Source of the DNA: VMDJ01 sp038146785
GTDB taxonomy: Bacteria > Pseudomonadota > Gammaproteobacteria > Chromatiales > Chromatiaceae
NCBI GenBank assembly: GCA_038146785.1
Contig: JAYQSI010000016.1
Span: forward strand, 496,001 to 560,000
Direction of reading: 5' to 3'
DNA: 64,000 nt
The notes below the pieces were generated by a model. The model was not told the origin of the DNA. It saw only the letters and a list, made by a program, of their open reading frames with translations, and did no database searches. Shown piece by piece: positions 45,893 to 55,061 of the stretch (the first letter of the stretch is position 1; each line of letters starts with the position of its first letter). The translations under genes were made by a program, and so were the position numbers.

Positions 45893-46630
45893 ATGACAAC
45901 TGTTGCGGAGATAACGCGCTATTGCGACGAGCTGCTGGATGCGCGCAGCTTCGATGACTATTGTCCGAATGGTTTGCAGGTCGAAGCCTCCGATGAGGTC
46001 ACCAAGATTGTGTCTGGCGTAACGGCAAGCGCTGAGCTGATTGATGCGGCGATCGAGCAAAAAGCGCAATTGCTGCTGGTCCATCACGGCTATTTCTGGC
46101 GCGGAGAGCCACAGCCGTTGGTCGGTATGAAGGGGCAGCGCATCGCGAAATTGATCAAAAACGGTATCAGCTTGTTGGCGTATCACTTGCCTTTGGATGC
46201 ACACGCCTCACTGGGCAACAATGCGGGTTTGGGTAAAGCGCTTGGCTTAGAAGGCTCGCCAATAGATGCTAAGTCATTGATTTGGATGGCGGAAAGTAAT
46301 CTCGATCTTGATCAGCTTGCGGCAAAGGTGCAACAAGCCACCGAGCGTGAGCCTTTGGTGATTGGCGAAAATCGTCCGATTAAGCAGATTGCTTGGTGTA
46401 CTGGGGCGGCACAAGGTCAGATTCACAAGGCGCAAGCTGCCGGTGCGGATGTCTACATTAGCGGTGAAATCTCAGAATCTACCGTGCATACCGCCCGCGA
46501 AATGGGCATTGCCTATATCGCAGCAGGGCATCATGCGACCGAGCGTTTTGGCGCCAGATCGCTAGGAGAGCACTTAGCTGGCCAATTTGGTCTTGAACAC
46601 CAGTTTGTGGATATCCCAAACCCGGTCTAA
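45893..46630 (+). CDS. Nif3-like dinuclear metal centre protein (YbgI family)
   Basis: 245 residues from ATG 45893, preceded by GAGGAA at 7 bases; the frame is open further upstream but lacks a better site. Metal-binding His residues are in LLVHHGYFW and YHLPLDAH, with a further pair in AAGHHATERFG near the end. DDYCPNGLQVE is the family N-terminal motif. Proposed GTP cyclohydrolase I type 2 activity is not secure. Divergent from the DegS-type gene. Confidence 0.9.
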   Translation: MTTVAEITRYCDELLDARSFDDYCPNGLQVEASDEVTKIVSGVTASAELIDAAIEQKAQLLLVHHGYFWRGEPQPLVGMKGQRIAKLIKNGISLLAYHLPLDAHASLGNNAGLGKALGLEGSPIDAKSLIWMAESNLDLDQLAAKVQQATEREPLVIGENRPIKQIAWCTGAAQGQIHKAQAAGADVYISGEISESTVHTAREMGIAYIAAGHHATERFGARSLGEHLAGQFGLEHQFVDIPNPV

Positions 46631-46796
46631 ACCCAAACAAGTTTTGGCATGGATTAGCCCTCTTTTCTTGACCCAACCTTGCCCTATATAAGAGAATCGC
46701 GACCGCATTGCGGGATTTATCAGTATTTTCGTATGAAATGATTTGCCTCAACTGCTCGCAAGCGACATAAAAATGTGAGGCTATCGGGAGTTTTCA

Positions 46797-47390
46797 ATGA
46801 GTTCAGAAGGCGTAGACCTGAAAAAGCGCCGCTTCTTAACCGCGACAACGTCGGTTATCGGAGCGGTTGGCGCTGGTTTTGCCGCTGTCCCTTTCGTTGC
46901 TAACTGGCAGCCATCTGCGCGTGCGAAAGCCGCCGGTGCTCCAGAAGAAGCGAATCTCAGTGGTTTAGAAGAAGGTGGCCTGTTGCGTGTTAAGTGGCGC
47001 GGCAAGGTATGTTGGGTTGTTCATCGTACTGAAGAGATGATCAAAGATTTGGCGTCACTTGACGGCAACTTAGCTGATCCAGCATCTGCTGTTCCTCAAC
47101 AGCCTGCATATTGCACCAATGCAACACGTGCGATTAAAGATAAGTACTTTGTAGCTATTGGTATCTGTACTCACTTAGGTTGTTCGCCAACGTTCCGTCC
47201 TGAAGTTGCACCAGCAGACTTGGGTGGTGATTGGAAAGGTGGTTTCTATTGCCCATGTCACGGCTCTAAGTTTGACTTAGCTGGCCGTGTCTATGCCGGC
47301 GTTCCAGCACCAACTAACTTGGTGATTCCACCGCACATGTACAAGTCTGATGACGTGATCATGATCGGTGTTGATGGAGGTGCAGCATGA
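46797..47390 (+). CDS. petA: Ubiquinol-cytochrome c reductase Rieske iron-sulfur subunit
   Basis: 197 residues. A twin-Arg-like N-terminus (KKRRFLTATTSVIGAVGAGF) also anchors the protein. The 2Fe-2S ligands are in CTHLGCSP and CPCHGSKF. First subunit of the bc1 complex petABC, which passes electrons from quinol to cytochrome c. GGGAG precedes the ATG. It overlaps petB by 4 bases. Confidence 0.96.
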   Translation: MSSEGVDLKKRRFLTATTSVIGAVGAGFAAVPFVANWQPSARAKAAGAPEEANLSGLEEGGLLRVKWRGKVCWVVHRTEEMIKDLASLDGNLADPASAVPQQPAYCTNATRAIKDKYFVAIGICTHLGCSPTFRPEVAPADLGGDWKGGFYCPCHGSKFDLAGRVYAGVPAPTNLVIPPHMYKSDDVIMIGVDGGAA

Positions 47391-48622
47391 GTTTCTTAAA
47401 TTGGATTGATGAGCGTTTCCCACTATCAAAAGTGTGGAGCGAGCACTTAGCTGATTATTACGCACCAAAGAACTTTAACTTCTGGTACTTCTTCGGCTCG
47501 CTTGCGATGCTGATGTTGGTTAACCAGATCGTTACCGGTGTTTGGTTGGCGATGGCGTATAAGCCAGATGCAGACTTAGCGTTTGCTTCGGTCGAGTACA
47601 TCATGCGTGATATGGATTACGGTTGGTTGATTCGCTACATGCACTCAACTGGCGCGTCTTTCTTCTTTATTGTTGTGTATCTGCACATGTTCCGCGGCTT
47701 GATGTACGGCTCATACCGTCAGCCACGTGAGTTGTTGTGGATCATCGGTGTGGTTATCTACCTGGTGATGATGGCAACGGCGTTCATGGGTTACTTGTTG
47801 CCATGGGGTCAGATGTCTTATTGGGGTGCACAGGTAATCGTTAACTTGTTTGCGGCAGTTCCGTTTGGCATTGGTGAGCCTTTGTCAGAGTGGATTCGTG
47901 GCGACTACGTTATCTCTGATGCAACCTTGAACCGTTTCTTTGCGCTGCACTTCTTGTTGCCATTCGTATTGGCGGCATTGGTGTTTGTTCACATCGTAGC
48001 GTTGCACAAGGTGGGTTCTAACAACCCAGACGGTATCGAGATCAAAAAGAACAAAGATGAGAATGGCATCCCACGTGATGGCATCAAGTTCCACCCTTAC
48101 TACTCAATCAAAGACGTGTTTGGTATTGGTGTGTTCTTAATCTTCTTTACCGCAGTGATCTTTTTCGCACCAGAGATGGGCGGTTACTTCCTCGAAGCAC
48201 CTAACTTCGAGCCAGCGAACCCATTGAAGACGCCTGAGCACATTGCGCCGGTTTGGTACTTCACGCCGTTCTACGCCATGTTGCGTGCGGTTCCGCCAAT
48301 GTTTGGTTCTCAGTTCCCAGGCGTATTGGTGATGTTTGGTTCAATTGCGTTGTTCTTCCTCCTGCCATGGTTGGATCGCAGCCCAGTTAAATCAATTCGC
48401 TACAAAGGTGCGATCTTCAAGACAGCATTAGCTATCTTTGCTGTGACCTTCGTCTTCCTTGGCTACTTAGGTGTTGTTGCTTCAACCGAGATGATCTTGG
48501 GCATTGAGGCATCTGTTTGGGCGCCGATCTTTACCGGTGTTTATTTCGCTTTCTTCCTGTTGATGCCTATCTACTCGAAGTTGGATAAAACCAAGCCAGT
48601 ACCAGAGAGGGTAACGTCATGA
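47387..48622 (+). CDS. petB: Cytochrome b subunit of the bc1 complex
   Basis: 411 residues, eight or more hydrophobic helices. Haem-ligand His pairs are in RYMHSTGASFFF with HMFRG, and in FFALHFLLPF with VHIVALHKVGSNNP. The PEWY-equivalent motif reads TPEHIAPVWYFTPF, with APVWY in place of PEWY, near residue 285. It overlaps petA and petC by 4 bases each. Confidence 0.94.
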   Translation: MSFLNWIDERFPLSKVWSEHLADYYAPKNFNFWYFFGSLAMLMLVNQIVTGVWLAMAYKPDADLAFASVEYIMRDMDYGWLIRYMHSTGASFFFIVVYLHMFRGLMYGSYRQPRELLWIIGVVIYLVMMATAFMGYLLPWGQMSYWGAQVIVNLFAAVPFGIGEPLSEWIRGDYVISDATLNRFFALHFLLPFVLAALVFVHIVALHKVGSNNPDGIEIKKNKDENGIPRDGIKFHPYYSIKDVFGIGVFLIFFTAVIFFAPEMGGYFLEAPNFEPANPLKTPEHIAPVWYFTPFYAMLRAVPPMFGSQFPGVLVMFGSIALFFLLPWLDRSPVKSIRYKGAIFKTALAIFAVTFVFLGYLGVVASTEMILGIEASVWAPIFTGVYFAFFLLMPIYSKLDKTKPVPERVTS

Positions 48623-49434
48623 AAAAGCTGATTGCAGTTGCAGCTCTGGCGCTGTTACCTCTGACCTCTTTTGCAGGTGGTGGTGCAGCAGTCCAACTTG
48701 AAGATGCAAATATCGATCTGACAAACCACGCTGCGATTCAGCGTGGTGCTAAGTACTTCACTAACTACTGCATGGGCTGTCACTCAGCTAAATACGTGCG
48801 TTATCAGTTGATGAAGCAAGTGGGTCTGAGCGAAGAGGAAATCAAAGACAACCTGATGTTCGATAAGAACAAGAAGGTGGGTGATTTGATGACCATCGCA
48901 TTAAAGCCTGAAGATGCAGGTAAGTGGTTCGGTGCGCCAGCGCCTGATCTAACCTTGGAAGCGCGTTTACGCCATGGTCCAGATTGGATTTACAGCTACC
49001 TGAAAGGTTTCTACTCAGATCCTTCACGTCCTATGGGTGTGAACAACACTGTGTTTAAGAATGTGGGCATGCCCAATGTTCTTTGGGAACTCGAAGGTGT
49101 TAAAGAAGCGGTTTACCGTTACGACGTAGCTCACAATGGCCACGCTGTAGAAAGCTTTGATAACAAAGCGGATGCAGAAGCAGCCGCAGCAAAGCACGGT
49201 GAAGGCTACAAGGTTGAGAAGCACGTTGAATCACTGAAGATGGTTAAACCTGGCAAGCTGTCAGCTGCTGAGTTTGACCAGGTGGCACGTGACCTGTCGA
49301 CCTATCTGACTTACATCGCAGAACCTAATAAGCTGGAGCGTCAGCAGATGGGTTTGTGGGTCATCTTGTTCCTCTCAATCTTCACAGTCATCGCTTATAT
49401 GACGAAGAAAGAGTGGTGGAAGGACGTCCACTAA
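48619..49434 (+). CDS. petC: Cytochrome c1
   Basis: 271 residues. Signal peptide (LIAVAALALLPLTSFAGG), a c-type haem motif CMGCH at about residues 53-57, a Met ligand region RPMGVNN, and a C-terminal anchor (WVILFLSIFTVIAYM). It has an insertion between residues 175 and 205 (FDNKADAEAAAAKHGEGYKV) not typical of the shortest c1 proteins. Last gene of petABC, followed by a terminator. Confidence 0.93.
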   Translation: MKKLIAVAALALLPLTSFAGGGAAVQLEDANIDLTNHAAIQRGAKYFTNYCMGCHSAKYVRYQLMKQVGLSEEEIKDNLMFDKNKKVGDLMTIALKPEDAGKWFGAPAPDLTLEARLRHGPDWIYSYLKGFYSDPSRPMGVNNTVFKNVGMPNVLWELEGVKEAVYRYDVAHNGHAVESFDNKADAEAAAAKHGEGYKVEKHVESLKMVKPGKLSAAEFDQVARDLSTYLTYIAEPNKLERQQMGLWVILFLSIFTVIAYMTKKEWWKDVH

Positions 49435-49482
49435 GCGAGTAATCGCAAGGCTTAGCGCGGCGTTAGCGCTGTAGCAGAAGCC

Positions 49483-49520
49483 AAAAGGCGCGCAGTTTGA
49501 TATACTGTGCGCCTTTTTTT
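49483..49520 (+). terminator. Rho-independent terminator after petABC
   Basis: AAAAGGCGCGCAGT and ACTGTGCGCCTTTTTTT form an imperfect long stem with a T-run, 50 bases past the petC stop and before sspA. Confidence 0.85.
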
Positions 49521-49575
49521 ATGAGTCTAGACAGAAGCTTATGTCCGCATTGGGCAAAGCTTGCAAGGAGTAACA

Positions 49576-50208
49576 ATGGCTGAAGCTGCGAATCGACGTA
49601 CCGTGATGACCCTTTTTTCTGACCCGGTCAGTATTCACAGCCATCGTATCCGTCTGGTCCTCTCTGAGAAAAACGTTACCTGTGAGATCGAAGATGTGGA
49701 TCCAACCGCGATGCCGGAAGACCTACTTGATCTCAACCCATACGGTACTGTGCCTACGTTGGTTGATCGTGACTTGGCATTGTTTGATACCCGTGTGATG
49801 TGTGAATACATCGATGAGCGTTTCCCTCATCCGCCATTGCTACCAGTTGATCCAGTCACTCGTGCAAACATCCGTCAGTACATGAGTCGTATCGAAAGCG
49901 ATTGGTACCCAATGGCTGAAGATATTTTGGCTGGTGGCAAGGCGGCCACGAAAGCGCGTAAAGAGTTGAAAGAAGCCCTCACTGCTTCAGCGCCAATCTT
50001 TGCGGCTAGCCCATTCTTTATGAGTGAAGAGTACACCTTGGTTGATGCGACCTTAGCTCCACTGTTGTGGCGTTTAGATGTTCTCGGTATCGAATTGACC
50101 GGTGCAGCAAGCAAGCAAGTACTGACCTATGCGGCGACTATGTTTAAGCGCGCGGGTTTCATTAAGAGCCTTACCGAAGGCGAACGCGAGATGCGCGGCA
50201 AGAAATAA
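49576..50208 (+). CDS. sspA: Stringent starvation protein A
   Basis: 210 residues from ATG 49576, preceded by AAGGAG at 6 bases. Glutathione-transferase fold: FSDPVSIHSHRIRLVL at the start, NPYGTVPTLVDRDL, and ALFDTRVMCEYIDERFPHPPL. SspA binds RNA polymerase and is not an active GST. Usual petABC-sspA-sspB order. Confidence 0.93.
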   Translation: MAEAANRRTVMTLFSDPVSIHSHRIRLVLSEKNVTCEIEDVDPTAMPEDLLDLNPYGTVPTLVDRDLALFDTRVMCEYIDERFPHPPLLPVDPVTRANIRQYMSRIESDWYPMAEDILAGGKAATKARKELKEALTASAPIFAASPFFMSEEYTLVDATLAPLLWRLDVLGIELTGAASKQVLTYAATMFKRAGFIKSLTEGEREMRGKK

Positions 50209-50212
50209 GCCG

Positions 50213-50626
50213 ATGACTTCTAATCGTCCATATCTCATTCGAGCATTGTATGAGTGGCTGGTCGATAACGATCAGACACCTTACATGCTCGTTGATGCCA
50301 TGCATGAAGATGCACAGGTGCCAACGCAGTTTGTGGATGATGGCCGTATTGTTCTCAATGTCAGCCCCAGTGCGGTGATGGATCTTGAGTTAGGTAATGA
50401 GTTCATTAGCTTTAACGCGCGCTTTGGCGGTAAAGCTCAACAGATCTTTGTGCCACCCGATGCGGTGCTAGGTATTTACTCCAAAGAGAATGGCGAAGGC
50501 ATGCTCTTTCCGAGCGATGGCGAAGTCTATGAAGAGGTTGAGTTCATTGATGACGATGATCAGCCAGAGCCACCTGATGACCCAACGCCACCTCGCGGCA
50601 AGCCTGCGCTAAAAATCGTTAAGTGA
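50213..50626 (+). CDS. sspB: ClpXP specificity factor SspB
   Basis: 137 residues from ATG 50213. The N-terminal fold (RPYLIRALYEWLVDN, IVLNVSPSAV, FNARFGGK, IFVPPDAVLGIYSKEN) binds SsrA tags. An acidic, Pro-rich linker leads to the short C-terminal ClpX-binding tail (RGKPALKIVK). Four bases after sspA. Confidence 0.95.
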   Translation: MTSNRPYLIRALYEWLVDNDQTPYMLVDAMHEDAQVPTQFVDDGRIVLNVSPSAVMDLELGNEFISFNARFGGKAQQIFVPPDAVLGIYSKENGEGMLFPSDGEVYEEVEFIDDDDQPEPPDDPTPPRGKPALKIVK

Positions 50627-50956
50627 TTAGTTGATTGAGACGACTGTCTCTTGGCTAGGCGAGTCGATGTGGTAGGTCGCTAAGCGACTACCTTGTAAAA
50701 CTAACGAGCCAGTTCTGCGCTCAGTACCTTCAATGGTGTAATCAAAACGATAGGTACGCTTTAAGCGTAAACCTTCGCGTGGCCAGCTAAGACCTAGGCG
50801 ACGTAGTGCGACGGTTTCATCGAGTAACTGCACATCATGTTTTAAGCAGAGACGTGAGGTGAGCTGAACGGCGAGTTCATGACTGCGTGTGCTATCAAAC
50901 CAAAGCCAAACCAGAAAGGCGATAAAGATCAGAGGTGTGATATCGACAAGCTGCAT
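50627..50956 (-). CDS. DUF3301-type small membrane protein
   Basis: 109 residues. One N-terminal hydrophobic segment (ITPLIFIAFLVWLWF), then a basic domain with LSWPREGLRLKRTYRFDY, the hallmark of DUF3301 proteins of Gammaproteobacteria. Function unknown. It is convergent with sspB (stops adjacent) and directly follows trmB. Confidence 0.8.
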   Translation of the reverse strand: MQLVDITPLIFIAFLVWLWFDSTRSHELAVQLTSRLCLKHDVQLLDETVALRRLGLSWPREGLRLKRTYRFDYTIEGTERRTGSLVLQGSRLATYHIDSPSQETVVSIN

Positions 50957-51655
50957 CTAGGTGCGCTTAAAGATCAGATCCCAAACGCCATGACCCAGGC
51001 GAATGCCACGTTGTTCAAACTTTGTTAACGGACGTTCTTCAGGGCGTTCAACAAAATCATTTGCTGCAGTGTTACTAAACAAATCAGCTGATTCATTGAG
51101 AACCTCAAGCATATGCTCGGCATAAGGTTCCCAGTCGGTTGCTGCATGGAAGAAACCATCGGCGGCTAACTTGTTATGCAGCAGCTCTAAGAAGCTACGT
51201 TGCACAATGCGGCGCTTGTGGTGTTTCTTTTTATGCCAAGGGTCAGGAAAGAAAAGATACAGGCCGCGTAATGAATGATCCGGCACCATATCGCGCAGCA
51301 CTTCAATTGCATCATGCTGGCAGACACGTACGTTAGTGCATTCAAATTCTTCGAGACGCATTAAGAGGTGACCAACACCAGGGCCATGCACCTCAATGCC
51401 AAGATAATTTCGATCAGGATTTTGACGCGCCATCTCGGCCAGTGATTCACCGTTACCAAAACCAATCTCGATATGCACAGGATTCTCGTTACCAAACACC
51501 ACCGACCAATCGAGTGGCTTGGCGGCGTAATCAATGCCGAGCGTTGGCCAGAATAATTCGAACGCGCGTTCTTGGCCTTTGGTCAGTCGACCTTGGCGCA
51601 GCACAAAGCTGCGAATCGCACGTTGGCGTTTGTCGTCATTAACCGGTGCAGACAT
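50957..51655 (-). CDS. trmB: tRNA (guanine-N7-)-methyltransferase
   Basis: 232 residues. SAM-binding GFGNGE, then the diagnostic FPDPWHKKKHHKRR, and a C-terminal TKFEQRG. It makes m7G46 in tRNA. Three bases after thiG, so it is likely in one operon thiS-thiG-trmB-DUF3301. Confidence 0.96.
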   Translation of the reverse strand: MSAPVNDDKRQRAIRSFVLRQGRLTKGQERAFELFWPTLGIDYAAKPLDWSVVFGNENPVHIEIGFGNGESLAEMARQNPDRNYLGIEVHGPGVGHLLMRLEEFECTNVRVCQHDAIEVLRDMVPDHSLRGLYLFFPDPWHKKKHHKRRIVQRSFLELLHNKLAADGFFHAATDWEPYAEHMLEVLNESADLFSNTAANDFVERPEERPLTKFEQRGIRLGHGVWDLIFKRT

Positions 51656-51658
51656 AAT

Positions 51659-52450
51659 TTAGTCGAAGAACAAACCATCAACAGGTGATGACGCTGAAGC
51701 AAAACGTTTAGCGGGCATGCGGCCGGCTAAGAAAGCTTCGCGACCTGCCTGGATAGCTTTCTTCATGGCTGAGGCCATCAAAACAGGTTTTTGAGCAGCA
51801 GCAATAGCGGTATTCATCAAAACACCATCACAGCCTAGCTCCATGGCAACCGCAGCATCCGATGCGGTACCAACGCCGGCATCTACCAGTACGGGTACTT
51901 TTGCGTTCTCAACAATGGTCATGATGTTGAGTTTGTTACGCACGCCGAGGCCAGAGCCAATCGGTGCAGCAAGTGGCATCACGGCAACACAACCCATCGC
52001 TTCAAGTTCACGAGCAATGATCGGATCATCGTTGGTGTAAACCATGATCTTAAAGCCATCAGCGATAAGTTCTTCTGCAGCTTTCATGGTTTGCATGACA
52101 TCAGGGAACAATGTCTTCTCATCACCCAAGACTTCTAGCTTAACCAGGTCATGTCCATCGAGTAGTTCACGCGCGAGCTTACAGGTACGCACAGCAGTTT
52201 TTGCATCGTAGCAACCGGCGGTATTAGGTAAGTAAGTGAACTCAGACGGTGGTAAGACTTCAAGAATGTTCGGCTCATCCGCATTCTGACCAAGGTTGGT
52301 ACGACGTACAGCGATGGTCACAATCTCAGCGCCGCTCGCATCAATCGCTTCGCGGGTTTCGGTCATGTCTTTGTACTTGCCGGTACCCACGAGAAGACGT
52401 GAGGTAAAAGTGCGACCTGCAATGGTCAAAGTATCTGTTTGATCAGTCAT
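51659..52450 (-). CDS. thiG: Thiazole synthase ThiG
   Basis: 263 residues, TIM barrel. Family stretches are SRLLVGTGKY, EIVTIAVRR, LPNTAGCYDAKTAVR and PVLVDAGVGTASDAAVAMELG. With ThiS thiocarboxylate it forms the thiazole of thiamine. Three bases after thiS. Confidence 0.96.
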   Translation of the reverse strand: MTDQTDTLTIAGRTFTSRLLVGTGKYKDMTETREAIDASGAEIVTIAVRRTNLGQNADEPNILEVLPPSEFTYLPNTAGCYDAKTAVRTCKLARELLDGHDLVKLEVLGDEKTLFPDVMQTMKAAEELIADGFKIMVYTNDDPIIARELEAMGCVAVMPLAAPIGSGLGVRNKLNIMTIVENAKVPVLVDAGVGTASDAAVAMELGCDGVLMNTAIAAAQKPVLMASAMKKAIQAGREAFLAGRMPAKRFASASSPVDGLFFD

Positions 52451-52453
52451 GGA

Positions 52454-52654
52454 TTAACCACCGCCAATGGCTTGAACAATCTCAACGCGATCGCCTTCAT
52501 TCAGTTGGCAATCAGCATGCTCACTGCGTGGCACAAGCTCATCATTCACTTCGACAGCAATGCGTTTGCCGGTGAGCTCTAGAGCGTCAATCAAACTAGC
52601 GAGCGAACTGTTATCTGCAAGCGAATGGGTTTTGCCGTTGAGAGAAATGTTCAT
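52454..52654 (-). CDS. thiS: Sulfur carrier protein ThiS
   Basis: 66 residues, ubiquitin-like fold (MNISLNGKTHSL, IAVEVNDELVPRSE, LNEGDRVEIVQAIGGG). The C-terminal Gly-Gly is the site of adenylation and thiocarboxylate formation. Upstream partner of thiG. Confidence 0.93.
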   Translation of the reverse strand: MNISLNGKTHSLADNSSLASLIDALELTGKRIAVEVNDELVPRSEHADCQLNEGDRVEIVQAIGGG

Positions 52655-52705
52655 AGAGGTAAGAAATTTGATAAAGGCGCATTTTACCCTAGCAGGGCGG
52701 TTAAC

Positions 52706-53287
52706 TCAGTAAGCAAGCGCCGCTTTTAGTTGCTTGGCGAGCTGTTCTGCCGATTCGCCATGCGATGCGGTAGAGAGAATCTTGCCCTCACGACCGACAA
52801 AATAAATCTTCGAGCTGTGATCCATGGTGTATTTCATCGCGGAGTCTTCCATTGCCACTTTGGCGTAGATCACCAGATACCGTTTTGCGATCGCTTTCAG
52901 ATTCTCCGCATCTGTTGAAGCACCAATAATCGACGGGTGGAAATATTTCGCATATTCGTCAGCTTTTGTTGGCGTGTCGCGCTCAGGATCGATGCTGATA
53001 AAGAGTGGTTGGATTTGCGCCATCTCATCATGTGACAAGCTGCGTAACGCCATGCTCAGTCCACTGAGTGCGGTAATGCAGACATCTGGGCAGGCCGCAA
53101 AGCCAAAATAGATCGGAACGATTTTGCCGCGGAAGTCTTCAAGCTTCACATCGCCGTTAGCACTTTGTACGACAAAGTCACCGCCGAGGTGTTCGTAACC
53201 GGTCACCGGTTTTTGTTCGGGCATGCCCAGCCAGATGCCGAGCGCGATGCTGATAACAGCCACAAGGATGATTGGAAGTTGTTTCAT
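52706..53287 (-). CDS. SCO1/SenC-family copper protein
   Basis: 193 residues. One N-terminal anchor (PIILVAVISIALGIWLGM) and a thioredoxin-like domain with the copper-binding CPDVC (in FAACPDVCITALS) and a distal His in YTMDHSSKIYF. It helps insert copper into cytochrome oxidase CuA; no oxidase gene is in the window. Divergent from mutY. Confidence 0.93.
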   Translation of the reverse strand: MKQLPIILVAVISIALGIWLGMPEQKPVTGYEHLGGDFVVQSANGDVKLEDFRGKIVPIYFGFAACPDVCITALSGLSMALRSLSHDEMAQIQPLFISIDPERDTPTKADEYAKYFHPSIIGASTDAENLKAIAKRYLVIYAKVAMEDSAMKYTMDHSSKIYFVGREGKILSTASHGESAEQLAKQLKAALAY

Positions 53288-53310
53288 GGTCAGCTTTGAT
53301 TGCGATTTGA

Positions 53311-54396
53311 ATGAAGATCAACCTACCATACTTGATGGCTGTAAATCCGATAAGCAAAGTAGACTTTTCGCAACGTGTTCTAGATTGGTTCGATCTGTAT
53401 GGGCGAAAGAATTTGCCGTGGCAGCAATCGGTCTCGCCGTATCGCACTTGGGTATCCGAGATCATGTTGCAGCAAACCCAAGTCAGCACCGTGATTCCTT
53501 ATTTTGAGAAGTTCATGCAGCGATTCCCGACGGTATGCGATCTGGCGAATGCGCCAATTGATGATGTGCTGCATCACTGGTCCGGCCTTGGATACTACGC
53601 GCGTGCACGTAACCTTCATAAAACAGCGCAACAGGTCTGCACTGAGATGGCAGGCGAGTTTCCACAAGATCCGGTTGAGCTAGAGAGCTTGCCTGGTATT
53701 GGTCGATCAACCGCAGGTGCGATCGCAAGTTTGTCGATGAATCTGCGAGCACCGATTTTAGATGGCAATGTGAAACGTGTTTTAGCGCGCTTTGCTGCGA
53801 TTGATGGATGGCCGGGTCAGGCGCAGGTTCTGAGTCAGTTATGGGAGCTTGCTGAGCGCTACACACCAGATCAGCGCGTGGCTGAATACACCCAGGCGAT
53901 GATGGATCTTGGCGCAACCTTATGCACGCGCTCAAAACCCCAATGTGATGCCTGTCCGCTGAGTGATGCGTGTTTAGCCTATGCACAAAATGATTGGCAA
54001 CGATATCCAGGGAAAAAACCGAAAAAGACATTGCCGGTGAGAACCGCGCATTGGTTGGTGGTGAGTAATGAGCAAGGTGAGGTGTTGCTCCATCAGCGAC
54101 CACCCACGGGAATTTGGGGTGGATTGTGGAGTTTCCCTGAATTGCCCGAAGATCAAACCATCAATGCGTTCTGTCGCGATCGATTTGGTTTGGAAGTGAC
54201 GTTGGGCGAGAAGCTGCCGGTAAGGCGTCACACCTTTAGCCACTTTCATTTAGATATCCATCCGCAACAATTACTGCTGCGCAAACGCGGTTGCGTGGTC
54301 TTTGAGGCAAATGATCTGGTTTGGTATAACACACACCGCCCCGATGCTCGGGGATTGGCGGCGCCGGTTGCGCGTCTGCTCGATGAACTGACGTAG
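53311..54396 (+). CDS. mutY: A/G-specific adenine glycosylase MutY
   Basis: 361 residues from ATG 53311; ATG 53335 is an alternative. The helix-hairpin-helix LPGIGRSTAGAIAS and catalytic Asp in APILDGNVKRV are present, as is the 4Fe-4S loop C-X6-C-X2-C-X5-C (CTRSKPQCDACPLSDAC). A C-terminal NUDIX-like domain recognises 8-oxoG. It removes A paired with 8-oxoG. It is followed after 9 bases by yggX, the usual pair. Confidence 0.95.
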   Translation: MKINLPYLMAVNPISKVDFSQRVLDWFDLYGRKNLPWQQSVSPYRTWVSEIMLQQTQVSTVIPYFEKFMQRFPTVCDLANAPIDDVLHHWSGLGYYARARNLHKTAQQVCTEMAGEFPQDPVELESLPGIGRSTAGAIASLSMNLRAPILDGNVKRVLARFAAIDGWPGQAQVLSQLWELAERYTPDQRVAEYTQAMMDLGATLCTRSKPQCDACPLSDACLAYAQNDWQRYPGKKPKKTLPVRTAHWLVVSNEQGEVLLHQRPPTGIWGGLWSFPELPEDQTINAFCRDRFGLEVTLGEKLPVRRHTFSHFHLDIHPQQLLLRKRGCVVFEANDLVWYNTHRPDARGLAAPVARLLDELT

Positions 54397-54405
54397 GAGA
54401 TTCTC

Positions 54406-54672
54406 ATGGGTGCAATGGTGAATTGCGTAAAAATGAAGCGCGAGCTAGAAGGCTTAGATAAACCACCGTATCCAGGTGATCTGGGTCAGCGTGTTTTTGA
54501 GAATGTTTCTAAAGAGGGCTGGGCAGAATGGTTGAAGCATCAAACCATGCTGCTGAATGAATATCGTTTAAGTCCGATCGACCCAAAAGCGCGTAAATTT
54601 CTTGAAGAGCAGATGGACAAGTTCTTTTTTGGCGATGGCGGCGAGACCCCACCAGAATTCAAGCCAGAATAA
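54406..54672 (+). CDS. yggX: Iron trafficking/oxidative protection protein YggX
   Basis: 88 residues. VNCVKMKRELEGLDKPPYPG has the single conserved Cys, followed by GWAEWLKHQTMLLNEYRL. It protects Fe-S proteins, possibly including MutY encoded just upstream. AGGAG precedes the ATG. Confidence 0.95.
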   Translation: MGAMVNCVKMKRELEGLDKPPYPGDLGQRVFENVSKEGWAEWLKHQTMLLNEYRLSPIDPKARKFLEEQMDKFFFGDGGETPPEFKPE

Positions 54673-54682
54673 GGGTTTTAGC

Positions 54683-54711
54683 TTGACGTAGCCCTGTCAT
54701 GTCGCTTTAAT
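54683..54711 (+). promoter_or_regulatory. Sigma-70-type promoter of tRNA-Phe
   Basis: TTGACG, a 17-base spacer, then TTTAAT, placing the start about 25 bases before the mature tRNA. Followed by a GC-rich CGCGCC block near the expected start, typical of stringently controlled tRNA promoters. Confidence 0.7.
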
Positions 54712-54743
54712 ACGCGCCTCTTGACGGTCACGTCAGGCAATTT

Positions 54744-54819
54744 GCCCGGGTAGCTCAGTCGGTAGAGCAGAGGATTGAAAATCCTCGTGTCGGTGGTTCG
54801 ATTCCGCCCCCGGGCACCA
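54744..54819 (+). tRNA. tRNA-Phe (GAA)
   Basis: 76 bases. Acceptor GCCCGGG pairs with CCCGGGC, the anticodon loop TTGAAAA is flanked by GAGGA/TCCTC (anticodon GAA), the T-loop is GGTTCGATTCC, and CCA is encoded. Confidence 0.98.
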
Positions 54820-54830
54820 TACAAAACAAA

Positions 54831-54855
54831 GCCGAGCTTCGTGCTCGGCTTTTTT
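54831..54855 (+). terminator. Rho-independent terminator after tRNA-Phe
   Basis: GCCGAGC-TTCGT-GCTCGGC followed by T6, 11 bases past the tRNA. Confidence 0.92.
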
Positions 54856-55061
54856 GTGCCTGCCGATTTGAGCTTATGCCCTCATAAAGTTCCTTAGCTC
54901 TTTGGGTTTCTATTGTGTTGTACATTACGCATCACTAATACACCGCTTTGGCATTTACTGCGCTGTTGCGTCTTTTTGCACAGTGTCACTGCCAGAGAGG
55001 CTAAATACCTATCGGGCATAGCCCATGCCTGGTGACAAAAACTAACCGAAGGATACATAGA